DNA of 64,000 nt from assembly GCF_014925385.1 (NCBI RefSeq), contig NZ_JACSDK010000009.1:124001-188000 (forward strand). The letters run 5' to 3'. Under the pieces are notes generated by a model. It saw nothing but the letters and a program-made list of their open reading frames with translations, was not told the DNA's origin and did no database searches. The first letter of the stretch is position 1, and every line of letters starts with the position of its first letter. The stretch comes from Pelagibius marinus. GTDB taxonomy: Bacteria; Pseudomonadota; Alphaproteobacteria; Kiloniellales; Kiloniellaceae. This document shows, in pieces, positions 16,134 to 25,501 of this stretch. A program made the position numbers and the translations under genes.

Positions 16134-17702
16134 ATGGAGAGACCGACGCGCTACCTCCTGATGGCAGATGGCAACGAAGAAGCCGTCCGCCTGCAGGCCG
16201 CCCTGGCCGGGACGCGGCAGGGCACCGCCGACGACGCCGCTGCGCGGCGCGCGGCCTCCGCGTTCCGCGAGGAGGTCATCTGGGCAGGCAACCTGTTCGG
16301 CGCGGCCGCGGCCCTGCGCCAGGGCAACGTCGCCGCGGTGCTGCTGGAGGCCGGCTTCACCGGCTGCCGTCCCAGCGACGTGCTCAATCTGCTCTCCGGC
16401 ACCGCCCCGGACGCGCCCCTGATCCTGCTGGCCGACAACGATCACCTGCTCGTCGCCATGAATGCGGTGCGCCAGGGAGCCCATGACTACATCCTGAAGT
16501 CCGACCTCGACGACCCTGTCTTCCGTCACCGGTTGAAGTTCCGCATCGAGCGCTTCGCCCGGACCTGCCAGACCCGGCGGCGCCTGCAGCAGGCGGAAGA
16601 AAAGAAGACCCGCTTCGAATCCCTGGTGCAGGACAACAGCGACGCCATGCTGGTGCTCGACCTGCGCGGTCACATCAGGTTCGCCAATCCCGCCGCCGCC
16701 AACCTGTTCAGGCGCAACCCGGCCAGCCTGCTGGGCAGCAACCCGGGCATCCCGATCGACGACGGTGACACGATGGAAATCGTCATCGGCCGCCATCGCA
16801 GCAGCGACACGGTGGCCGACCTGCGCATCACCCGAACCACCTGGAACGGCGAGCCCGCCGTCCTGGCCACTCTGCGCGACATCTCGCTGCGCAAGCGCAC
16901 CGAGCGCGCCCTGCTGCTGGCCAAGCAGCAGGCGGAACTGGCCAGTGAAATGAAGTCGAAGTTCCTGGCCAACATGAGCCACGAGCTGCGAACCCCGCTG
17001 AATTCCATCATCGGCTTCACCGAGATGATGCAGCGCGGCGTCTTCGGCAAGATCGACAACCCGCGCTACGAGGACTACCTGGCGACCATCCGGAATTCCG
17101 GCCGCCACCTGCTGACGCTCATCAACAACCTGCTCGACCTCTCGAAGATCGAGGCCGGGCGCGAGGAGCTGGACGAGCAGACCGTCGACGTCCACGACCT
17201 GCTGCAGACCGCCATTCACGCCGAGGAGCCGACGGCGCGCGAGCATGGGCTGCGGCTCAGCTGCAACATCGAAGGCCCGGCGCGGCTGTTGCGCGCCGAC
17301 CCGGTGAAGCTGGATCAAATCGTGCTCAACCTGCTGTCCAACGGCATCAAGTTCACGCCGGAGGGCGGCAAGGTCACCGTGAGCGGTGAGGTGACGGAGA
17401 CGGGCGACTACAAGATCACCGTGGCCGACACCGGCTGCGGCATGAACGAGGACGACATTCCCGAGGCCATGGGGCTGTTCAGCCAGATCCGCAGCCCCTA
17501 CGTGCGCACGCGCGACCGCGGCACCGGCCTGGGCCTGCCGATCGCGCGCAGCCTGGCGGAGCTGCACGGCGGCACCCTGACCATCACCAGCCGCCGCGGC
17601 CTCGGCACCCAGGTGAGCGTGACCCTGCCGGCCGAGCGGGTACTGGACAACCCGCTGACCGCCCTGGCCTCCGGCCTGCCCCGGCAGCGCAGCCACGTCT
17701 GA
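16134..17702 (+). CDS. PAS sensor histidine kinase with degenerate N-terminal receiver
   Basis: This 522-residue protein has no membrane segment. Residues 1-140 look like a response-regulator receiver: the beta5 Lys is present (DYILKSD, Lys122), but the phospho-acceptor position reads LLEAGF (Glu72) instead of Asp. A PAS domain spans about 158-255, then a HisKA helix pair with MSHELRTPLNS (His283). The ATPase domain has N box NLLSNGIKF, G1 DTGCGMNED and G2 GTGLGLPIARSLAELHGG. It should be a cytoplasmic kinase. The Glu could mimic a constitutively phosphorylated receiver. No response regulator adjoins it, so its partner is unknown. Confidence 0.9.
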   Translation: MERPTRYLLMADGNEEAVRLQAALAGTRQGTADDAAARRAASAFREEVIWAGNLFGAAAALRQGNVAAVLLEAGFTGCRPSDVLNLLSGTAPDAPLILLADNDHLLVAMNAVRQGAHDYILKSDLDDPVFRHRLKFRIERFARTCQTRRRLQQAEEKKTRFESLVQDNSDAMLVLDLRGHIRFANPAAANLFRRNPASLLGSNPGIPIDDGDTMEIVIGRHRSSDTVADLRITRTTWNGEPAVLATLRDISLRKRTERALLLAKQQAELASEMKSKFLANMSHELRTPLNSIIGFTEMMQRGVFGKIDNPRYEDYLATIRNSGRHLLTLINNLLDLSKIEAGREELDEQTVDVHDLLQTAIHAEEPTAREHGLRLSCNIEGPARLLRADPVKLDQIVLNLLSNGIKFTPEGGKVTVSGEVTETGDYKITVADTGCGMNEDDIPEAMGLFSQIRSPYVRTRDRGTGLGLPIARSLAELHGGTLTITSRRGLGTQVSVTLPAERVLDNPLTALASGLPRQRSHV

Positions 17703-17718
17703 CGGCGCCCCGGGAGAC

Positions 17719-17744
17719 GGCGGCGTTGAACCACGGCGCCGTTT
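17719..17744 (+). terminator. Possible terminator after the histidine kinase
   Basis: GGCGGCGT (17719-17726) and ACGGCGCC (17733-17740) pair with one mismatch around a 6-base loop, followed by GTTT. The T run is short, so termination is uncertain. It lies 17 bases after the kinase stop, before the next plus-strand gene. Confidence 0.3.
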
Positions 17745-17792
17745 CGTGCGACTGAAGGGCAGCACACCTCGCCAACACTCGAAGTTTCGCCG

Positions 17793-18242
17793 ATGAACAA
17801 CCCTCCTTCGGGCCTGCGCCGACCACTCCTCGCCCTGCTGCTGCTTCTAAGCGCCGCCCTCGGCACGTCCGGCCCGGCCGCCGCGGCGCCGCTGGAAGAC
17901 GACCTGCTGGCCTTCGAGGGTCGCTTCCAATGGCAGGACGCCCGCCGGGACTACGTCTTCTCCGACCGCCCCGGCCTCGCCGGCCTGCTGGAGCCCATCA
18001 CCGAGGACAAGCTGAGCGCGCTGGCCGGCTGCATCGACGACCCTCGCCTTGCGGCCGCGCGCCTGGACGGCAAGGCGGTGACCCTGGGCGTCATGTGCTA
18101 CCAGGCACTGCGGCTCTTCGCCTATGTCGAGAGGGAGAACTGGCCCGGCCACATCGGCCCGCTGGCGACCCCGGAAGAGCGCCGCGCCGCCAAGCAAGCC
18201 TGGCGGACGGCCCTGGCCGAACACCGCTACGTCTTGCACTAA
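17793..18242 (+). CDS. Secreted protein of unknown function
   Basis: This 149-residue protein has a clear signal peptide (LLALLLLLSAALG with AAAA cleavage region near residue 30). The mature part is about 117 residues with two cysteines (GCIDDP and VMCYQAL) that could pair in the periplasm. I do not recognise the family. It contains an aromatic-rich middle (FQWQDARRDYVF). It is convergent with the GntR-type regulator (3 bases between stops) and shares no obvious operon. Confidence 0.65.
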   Translation: MNNPPSGLRRPLLALLLLLSAALGTSGPAAAAPLEDDLLAFEGRFQWQDARRDYVFSDRPGLAGLLEPITEDKLSALAGCIDDPRLAAARLDGKAVTLGVMCYQALRLFAYVERENWPGHIGPLATPEERRAAKQAWRTALAEHRYVLH

Positions 18243-18245
18243 ATT

Positions 18246-19037
18246 CTAGTCGGGAACCTGCAGGAACTTCGTCTGCAGCACCGCCTCGCGCTCTTCCATG
18301 TAGCGCTGGGCCGTGCACATGTGCTCGAACATGATCTCGCGTGCCGCCTTGGCGTCCTCGCGGCGCAGGGCGCGCAGCAGGCGCACCTGGTAGCTGAGGC
18401 CGCTCTCGCGCAGATCCGGGTTGGGCACGTCGTAGATACGCTTGCAGACGGTCAGGTCGCGCAGCAGCGACTGCAGGAAGCGGCACATGAAGGCCAGCAC
18501 CGGATTGTCGCAGTAGTCGACCAGGATGGAGTGGAAGTCGAGCTCGGCATGGCGCTGGCGGCGCTCCTCCTCCAGATCCTGGGGCGGATCCTCGTAGATC
18601 TGCATGATCTGTTCCAGGCGCTTGAAGTCGGCTTCCTCCAGCTTGCCGGCGATGCCGGCCGCCAGCTCCGGCTCCAGGATGCGGCGCAGGGCATAGATGT
18701 CGCCGATGGTCGGGTTCTGGAAAAAGAAGTAGTTGCCGAGCAGCTCCATGGCGCGGGATTCCGACAGCGCCTCGACGAAGGTGCCGCCGCCGGGGCCGGT
18801 GCGGCTGCGCACCAGGCCTTGCGTCTCCAGCACGCGCAGGGCCTCGCGGATGGTGCCCTTGCTGGCCTGGAAGCGGCCGATGAGTTCGCGCTCGCCGGGC
18901 AGGCGGTCGCCGGGCTTGAGGCCGCGGATGACGATCCAGTCCTTGATCTCCTCGGCGATGCGCACCGGGCGATTCTTGCCGCGCCGTTTTCCGCCCTCCT
19001 CCGGGGGTGTGACAGGACTGTCCAGGGTCTCGCTCAT
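18246..19037 (-). CDS. GntR/FadR-family transcription regulator
   Basis: In this 263-residue protein the N-terminal winged helix (about 22-92) has GDRLPGERELIGRFQASKGT and IREALRVLETQGLVRSRTGP. The C-terminal all-helical FCD domain (about 105-245) carries the metal/ligand pattern LDFHSIL and a His in FEHMCTAQRY. FadR-type regulators respond to small acids. It is the last gene of the peptide-transporter operon, 33 bases after dppF, so it likely senses a product linked to the imported substrate and controls the dppA promoter. The AT-rich palindromes at 24721-24768 are a candidate site. Confidence 0.87.
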   Translation of the reverse strand: MSETLDSPVTPPEEGGKRRGKNRPVRIAEEIKDWIVIRGLKPGDRLPGERELIGRFQASKGTIREALRVLETQGLVRSRTGPGGGTFVEALSESRAMELLGNYFFFQNPTIGDIYALRRILEPELAAGIAGKLEEADFKRLEQIMQIYEDPPQDLEEERRQRHAELDFHSILVDYCDNPVLAFMCRFLQSLLRDLTVCKRIYDVPNPDLRESGLSYQVRLLRALRREDAKAAREIMFEHMCTAQRYMEEREAVLQTKFLQVPD

Positions 19038-19070
19038 GTTCTTCTTCGACGCCTTCGGGTTTCCCGCCGC

Positions 19071-20075
19071 CTAGTCCCCGGCCGCTTCGACATTGGCCGG
19101 AGGCCAGGGCTCCCCCTTGCGCGGGTGGTGACAGGCATAGGCGGATTCGCCCTCGCGTTCCAGCACCGGAAGGGTTTCGCGGCAGAGATCACTCGCATGA
19201 GGGCAGCGCGCGGCGAAGGCACAACCGGGCGGCGGCGCCAGGGGGTCCGGCAGCTCGGCGATCCTGGCCTCGGCGCCGATGCCCTTCCTGCCCGGCACCG
19301 GCGCGGAGGACAGCAGCAGCCGGGTGTAGGGATGCAGCGGCCGGCGGAACAGTTCCCCGGCGGTGCCTTCCTCCACCACGCGGCCGAAATACATGACCAG
19401 CACCCGGTCGCTGACCGACTCCACCACCGCCAGGTCGTGGCTGATGAAGATGTAGGTCAGGTCGAAGTCCGCCTTCAGCTGGTCCAGCAGGTTCAGCACC
19501 TGGGCCTGCACCGAGACGTCGAGGGCCGAGACCGGCTCGTCGAGCACCAGGACCTCCGGCTCGGCGGCCAGCGCGCGGGCGATGCCGATGCGCTGGGCCT
19601 GGCCGCCGGAGAACTCGTGAGGATAGCGCTCCAGGAACTCGGGGCGCAGGCGCACCGCCTCCATGATCTCCATGAGCTTGTCCTGGCGCGCCGCCGCCGG
19701 CATCTGCAGCAGGTGAATGAGCGGCGCTTCGAGGATCTGGCGGATGGTCTTGCGCGGGTTCAGCGAGCTCAAGGGGTCCTGAAAGACGTACTGCACCCGC
19801 TTGGCCAGGGCGCGGCGGTCGAAGACCGCCGGGTCGTGCAGCAGGGCCCCGCCCAGGGAGACCTCGCCCTCCGTCGGCCGCTGCAGACCGACCAGCAGCT
19901 TGGCCAGGGTCGACTTGCCGCAGCCCGATTCGCCGACGATGCCCAGGGTCTCGCCCTGGCGCACCTCGAAGCTGACGCCCTGCACCGCGTGGACGGCAGG
20001 CTTGGGCCGGCCGAGCAGCGTGCGCCCGCCGCCGAAACGGCGGGTGACGTCCTGGATTTCCATCAGCGCGCTCAT
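19071..20075 (-). CDS. Peptide ABC transporter ATP-binding protein, DppF/OppF type
   Basis: The product is 334 residues from ATG 20075, sharing ATGA with the end of the preceding gene. The ATPase motifs are complete: Walker A GESGCGKST, Q loop FQDPLSSLNPRKT, signature FSGGQAQR, Walker B VLVLDEPVSALD and the switch His in FISHDLA. The C-terminal oligopeptide-transporter domain carries CAFAARCPHASDLC, a cysteine set that binds an Fe-S cluster in related DppD/DppF proteins. The frame stays open far upstream of 20075 but only as an out-of-frame shadow of the dppCD gene. Confidence 0.92.
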   Translation of the reverse strand: MSALMEIQDVTRRFGGGRTLLGRPKPAVHAVQGVSFEVRQGETLGIVGESGCGKSTLAKLLVGLQRPTEGEVSLGGALLHDPAVFDRRALAKRVQYVFQDPLSSLNPRKTIRQILEAPLIHLLQMPAAARQDKLMEIMEAVRLRPEFLERYPHEFSGGQAQRIGIARALAAEPEVLVLDEPVSALDVSVQAQVLNLLDQLKADFDLTYIFISHDLAVVESVSDRVLVMYFGRVVEEGTAGELFRRPLHPYTRLLLSSAPVPGRKGIGAEARIAELPDPLAPPPGCAFAARCPHASDLCRETLPVLEREGESAYACHHPRKGEPWPPANVEAAGD

Positions 20076-22035
20076 GCCGCCCCCCCGCCTTGCCCGTTGC
20101 GCGGCTTGATGCAGCGCACCTGGTGGGCGTCGTTGACGGCGTCGAGATCGATCTCGCCCTGGCGGCAGGCGTCTTCGGCATGGGGGCAGCGCTCGGCGAA
20201 GGCGCAGCCCGGCGGCAGCTTGTTGACCGCCGGCGGCAGGCCGGGGATGGCCTCCAGGCGGCGGCCCGGCTCGCCCAGGCGCGGCACGCAGGCGATGAGG
20301 CGCTCGGTGTAGGGATGCGCCGGTGCGCTCAGCACCTCCTCGGTGGGACCGATCTCGACGATACGCCCGGCGTACATCACCGCGACGCGGTGGCAGACCT
20401 CCGAGACCACGCCGAAGTCGTGGGTGATGAACAGCAGCGAGGCGTCGGTATCGTCGCGCAGCTGGTCCAGCAGCTTCAGCACCTGCGCCTGGACGGTGAC
20501 GTCCAGCGCCGTGGTCGGCTCGTCGGCGATCAGCAACTCGGGATCGTTGGCCAGCGACATGGCGATGGAGACGCGCTGGCGCATGCCGCCGGAAAGCTCG
20601 TGCGGATAGGCCGAGGCGCGGCCCGCCGCGTTGGGAATGCGCACCGCGTCCAGCAGCTTCACGGCGCTGGCCCAGGCTTCCCTGTAGGACACGGGCTTGT
20701 GGCTGCGGATCGCCTCGGCGATCTGGTCGCCGATGGTGAACAGCGGATGCAGCGTGGTCAGCGGGTCCTGAAAGATGTAGGCGACGCCGTCGCCGCGAAC
20801 CGCGCGCAGGCCGGCGGCATCGAGCCCCAGCAAGTCGCGCCCCTGCAGCAGCACCTGCCCGCCGACAATGCGGCCCGGCGGTGTCGCCACCAGGCCCAGC
20901 AGCGACAGCGCGGTCACCGACTTGCCGGAACCGGACTCGCCGACCAGGCCCAGGCATTCGTTGGGCCGGATGTCGAAACTGACGCGGTTCACCGCCTTGT
21001 AGACGTCGCTGCCGATGCGGAACTGGGTCTCCAGGTCATGCACCGCCAGGACGCTGCCTTGCTTCGCGCTCATCGCCGCCACGGCCTGGGCCGACGGTGC
21101 GGTCTGCGCCGAGGGACGGTCGACTTCCGTCATCGGCGCCGGGCGCGCCAGGGCGCCGGACTTGAGGCGCGGATCCAGCAGGTCGCGGATGCCGTCGCCC
21201 AAGAGGTTGATGCTCATCACCACCAGGAAGATCATCACGCCGGGAATGACCGAGACGTGCGGCGCGGTGATCAGCAGCTTGCGCCCCTCGCCCAGCATGG
21301 AGCCCAGGTCGGCGTCGGGCGGCTGCGCGCCGAGGCCGAGGAAGCTGAGGCCCGCGGTCTCCAGGATCATCCAGCCGACGGTGGTCGAGACGGTGATGAC
21401 GATGACCGGCAGCACGTTGGGCAGCACCTCGGTCAGAAGGATCGAGAGGTCCGACTTGCCGGAGAGGCGCGCGGCGTCGATGAACTCCCGCTTGGCGAGG
21501 CCCAGGGTGACGCCGCGGATGTTGCGCGCGAAGAAGGGGATGTTGACGATGGCGATGGCGAAGAGCGCGTTCAGCAGGCCCGGCCCCAGCGCGGCGACGA
21601 TGGCCAGCGCCAGCAGGATGTAGGGAAAGGCCATGAGCATGTCGATGCCGCGCATCAGCAGGGTGTCGGCGCGCCCGCCGAAGTAGCCGGCGAGAATGCC
21701 GATGGAAGAGCCGAAGAGCGCGGCGACGGAGGTGGCCGAAAGGCCGACCAGCAGGCTGACCCCGGTGCCCCACAGCAGGCGCGAGAGGATGTCGCGGCCA
21801 AGGTGGTCGCTGCCCAGCAGGTGGCCCTCGGCCAGCGGCCGGAGCAGGCGGTTGGCCGGATCGGTCGCGGCCGGGTCCTGCAGCGGCAGGAAGGGCGTCA
21901 GGATGACCAGCAGGATGATGACCAGCAGCAGCCCGGCGCCGAAGGCGGCGAGCTGGTTGCGCAGGAAGAGCTTCAGCGGCGAGGGCCGCCCGCTGCCGGC
22001 CTTGGCGGCCGGGGCCGTGGCGGTGGCGGCGGCGG

Positions 22036-22039
<4 letters not shown>
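20072..22039 (-). CDS. Fused peptide ABC permease and ATPase (DppC-DppD)
   Basis: One uninterrupted 655-residue frame starts at ATG 22039. Residues 1-292 are a DppC-type permease with six membrane segments and the ATPase-coupling loop [14 protein letters not shown] Pro/Ala linker (293-328) leads to a DppD-type ATPase: Walker A GESGSGKS (367-374), [10 protein letters not shown], signature LSGGMRQR, Walker [13 protein letters not shown] and the cysteine set [14 protein letters not shown]. No stop or shift is visible at the junction. The gene overlaps both neighbours by four bases (ATGA). Permease and ATPase are usually separate polypeptides; the fusion fixes their 1:1 ratio. Confidence 0.9.
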
Positions 22040-22983
<944 letters not shown>

Positions 22984-23041
22984 CTTGGGCGCTGTCTCCC
23001 CTGTTGGTCGTGGAGCGACTTGCGGGCGGCGGGCGGCCCCT

Positions 23042-23079
23042 TCCCCGGATCCCCCGCTACCTGCAGGGGCCACCGGGGA
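23042..23079 (-). terminator. Hairpin between dppA and dppB
   Basis: On the minus strand, outer arms TCCCCGG and CCGGGGA (23042-23048 with 23073-23079) enclose a second stem (23051-23057 with 23063-23069, one mismatch). There is no long T run after it, so an mRNA-stabilising element at the 3' end of the dppA message, or an attenuator, is more likely than a full terminator. A similar hairpin follows the binding-protein gene of the second ABC operon (35813-35850). Confidence 0.45.
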
Positions 23080-23095
23080 GGAACCTGGGCGGAAG

Positions 23096-24667
23096 TCAGC
23101 CCTTGGTGACGTCCTTCAGAATCAGGAAGAAGGACGGCTGCAGGGAGAAATTGCTCACTGCGGCGGAGGTCACCGCGTTCTGCTTCCAGTTGGCGATGAA
23201 GGCCCAGGGTGCGTCCTCATGCACGATGGCCTGCATCTCCTTATAGAGCTTCGCGCGCTCGGCCTGGTCGGTGCTGCTGCGCGCCGCCTCAAGCAGCTTG
23301 TCGACCTCCGGGTTGGAATAGTAACCCGAGTTGAAGCCGCCCTTGTCGGGCCAGGCTTCGCTGCGCAGGGCGAGGTAGGGGAGCGTATCCGGATCGTTGG
23401 TCATCCAGGCCATCTCCGCCATGTCGGCCTTGCCTTCCAGGCCCGGGTTCACCTTGCCGAGGAAGGTGTTCCACTCGTAGGTCTCGATGTCGACCTTGAG
23501 ACCCACCTTGGCGAGGTCCGCCTGGATCGCCGCACCCATGGGCACCGGGTCCAGCATGCCCGAGCCGCCTTCGGTGACGTAGAAGGTCAGCTCCGCGCCC
23601 TCATGGCCCGCGGCCTTGATCAGGTCCCTGGCCTTGTCCGGATCGTAGGGATAGGGGTCGAGCTCGTCGTTGTAGGCCCAGGAGAAAGCCGGCGGCGTCG
23701 GGCCGGCAGCGACTTCCGCGGTGCCCTGCAGCACGTTCTCCACCAGCGCCTTCTTGTTGATGGCGTAGTTCACCGCCTGGCGCACCTTCTTGTCGGCCAG
23801 GGGACCTTCCTTCACGTTGAAGATCAGGAACCAGACGTGCGGACCGGCCTGCTCGTAGACCTGGTAGCTGGCGTCGTTGCCGAAGGTGGCGACGGAATCC
23901 GGCGGCACCTCGACCATCATGTCGATACCGCCCGACAGCATCTCGGCGACCCGGGTGTTGGCGTCGGTGATGGGGCGGAAGACGATGGCCTCCAGCGAGG
24001 GCGCGCCTTCCCAGTAGTCCTCGTTGCGCACGACGACGACCTTGGCGTTGCTCTCCCACTCCGCAAAGCGGAAAGCACCGGTACCCGAGGGATGGCGCCC
24101 GAAATCCTTGCCGTGTTCCTTCACCGCCGCCGGCGAGACGATCAGGCCGGTCGGATAGGCGAGGTTGGACAGGAAGGGCGCGTAGGGCTCCTTCAGCTTG
24201 AAGGTCACCGTGTCCGCGTCTTCGGCGGTCACGCTGTCGATGGCGCTGAAGAAGAACGACAGCGGGAAGGGCCCGGTGTCGTGGAAGGGATGGTTCTCGT
24301 CGAGCATGCGGTCGAAGTTGAACTTCACCGCCTCGGCGGTCAGCGCGGAGCCGTCGTGGAAGGTGACGCCGTCGCGCAGGTCGAAGGTGTAGGTTGTGCC
24401 GTCGTCGCTGATGGTCCAGGACTCGGCCAGCGACGGTTCGACCTCCAGCGTGCCGTCCTTGTAGCGGACCAGCCCGTCGTAGACGTTCATCAGAATGCGG
24501 AAGTCGTTGACCGCGGTCACCGCATGGGGATCGAGCGACTTCGGCTCGGCGATCTGGCCGACGACCAGAACGCCCGGCGGCGTCTGCGCCTGCACGGCGC
24601 CGGCGGCGAGGACGCCGGTGGCCCCAAGGCCGGCCGCGAGAGCCGCTGCGTAGAGAATTTTTTTCAT
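23096..24667 (-). CDS. Peptide/nickel-type ABC transporter substrate-binding protein
   Basis: This 523-residue protein has a cleavable signal peptide (MKKILYAAALAAGLG..., cleavage near AVQA-Q, residues 26-28). The SBP family 5 fold is evident: LVVGQIAEPKSLDPH, the DGVTFHDGSALTAEAV stretch, PSGTGAFRF and VRQAVNYAINKKALVENVL. It captures oligopeptides or similar ligands in the periplasm and feeds the DppB/DppCD/DppF transporter. As first gene of the operon it faces DUF1028 divergently. The ligand cannot be read from sequence; nickel or glutathione is possible but less likely than peptide. Confidence 0.9.
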   Translation of the reverse strand: MKKILYAAALAAGLGATGVLAAGAVQAQTPPGVLVVGQIAEPKSLDPHAVTAVNDFRILMNVYDGLVRYKDGTLEVEPSLAESWTISDDGTTYTFDLRDGVTFHDGSALTAEAVKFNFDRMLDENHPFHDTGPFPLSFFFSAIDSVTAEDADTVTFKLKEPYAPFLSNLAYPTGLIVSPAAVKEHGKDFGRHPSGTGAFRFAEWESNAKVVVVRNEDYWEGAPSLEAIVFRPITDANTRVAEMLSGGIDMMVEVPPDSVATFGNDASYQVYEQAGPHVWFLIFNVKEGPLADKKVRQAVNYAINKKALVENVLQGTAEVAAGPTPPAFSWAYNDELDPYPYDPDKARDLIKAAGHEGAELTFYVTEGGSGMLDPVPMGAAIQADLAKVGLKVDIETYEWNTFLGKVNPGLEGKADMAEMAWMTNDPDTLPYLALRSEAWPDKGGFNSGYYSNPEVDKLLEAARSSTDQAERAKLYKEMQAIVHEDAPWAFIANWKQNAVTSAAVSNFSLQPSFFLILKDVTKG

Positions 24668-24720
24668 TACCGCCTCCCTGGTGGATCGGTTGTGCGCAGT
24701 TTCTGCGCGTTTACAGCTTC

Positions 24721-24738
24721 AATTTAGCATGATAAATT
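24721..24738. promoter_or_regulatory. AT-rich palindrome 1 in the dppA-DUF1028 divergent region
   Basis: AATTTAGCATGATAAATT matches its own complement in 16 of 18 positions around a CATG core. It shares CATGATAAATT with a second copy 30 bases away, about three helical turns. The AT content contrasts with the GC-rich genes on both sides. It is a good candidate operator for the FadR-type regulator encoded at the end of the dpp operon, or part of the overlapping promoters: the minus strand reads TATCAT, a plausible -10 hexamer. Confidence 0.5.
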
Positions 24739-24750
24739 CAAATGTAACGT

Positions 24751-24768
24751 ATTTTTTCATGATAAATT
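24751..24768. promoter_or_regulatory. AT-rich palindrome 2 in the dppA-DUF1028 divergent region
   Basis: ATTTTTTCATGATAAATT is a less symmetric copy (14 of 18 positions) of the first palindrome. The shared 11-mer CATGATAAATT sits at 24758-24768, exactly 30 bases from the first at 24728-24738. It lies 56 bases before the DUF1028 start. Confidence 0.5.
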
Positions 24769-24823
24769 GCTCGCCAGCGAACAACTGGCGGCAGGAACCC
24801 CGCCCCCAGGAACCTACTAGGGC

Positions 24824-25483
24824 ATGACCTTCACCATCATCGGCCGCGACCCGGAAAACGGGGCCATCGGCGTCGCCACCGCGACCGGCAGCATCGCCGT
24901 GGGCGCCCAGGTGCCGCACTGCCGCTTCGGCGTCGGGGCCGTGGCCACCCAGGGCTGGACCACCAACGTGCTCTTCGCCCGCCGCGGCCTGCCGCTGCTG
25001 GCCAAGGGGCAGAGCGCCTCGCACGTCATGCGCACCCTGGTCGCCGAGGACGAAGGCCGCGATTTCCGCCAGCTCGCGGTGATGGACCGCGCGGGCGCGA
25101 CCGCCGGCTGGACCGGCACGGCCAACAGCGACTTCAAGGGCCACCTCGAAGGCGACAACGTCATCGTCGCCGGCAACATTCTGGCGGGACCGGAGGTGCT
25201 GGAGGCCATGTCCGCCGCCTACCGGACGGAGTCGGCGCCGGACCTGGCCGGGCGCCTGCTGGCGGCGCTGAGCGCCGGCCAGGCGGCCGGCGGCGACAGC
25301 CGCGGCACCCGCTCGGCGGCGCTGCTGGTCGACGGCGGCAGGGGCGCGGCCCTCAATCTCAGGATCGATTACGACGAAAATCCGGTGGCCGCCCTGGCGG
25401 CGCTGCACGAACGCTCCAAGGACGCCGTCTACCGTGATTTCCTGAAACGCCTGCCCGACGAGCAGGACCCCGGCCGCTACTGA
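24824..25483 (+). CDS. DUF1028 family protein (Ntn-hydrolase-like)
   Basis: This 219-residue protein matches DUF1028 throughout: TFTIIGRDPENGAIGVATAT at the start, then GVGAVATQGW, the RQLAVMDR strand and TGTANSDFKGH. GNILAGPEVLEAM and the conserved AGGDSRGTRSAALLV complete it. The fold is thought to be of the Ntn-hydrolase type, and no signal peptide is seen. Members often neighbour peptide or amino-acid ABC transporters, as here with the divergent dpp operon. It may therefore hydrolyse an amide bond in the imported compound; this is inference. Confidence 0.87.
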   Translation: MTFTIIGRDPENGAIGVATATGSIAVGAQVPHCRFGVGAVATQGWTTNVLFARRGLPLLAKGQSASHVMRTLVAEDEGRDFRQLAVMDRAGATAGWTGTANSDFKGHLEGDNVIVAGNILAGPEVLEAMSAAYRTESAPDLAGRLLAALSAGQAAGGDSRGTRSAALLVDGGRGAALNLRIDYDENPVAALAALHERSKDAVYRDFLKRLPDEQDPGRY

Positions 25484-25501
25484 GACGCTCTCCGGCGGCC
25501 T

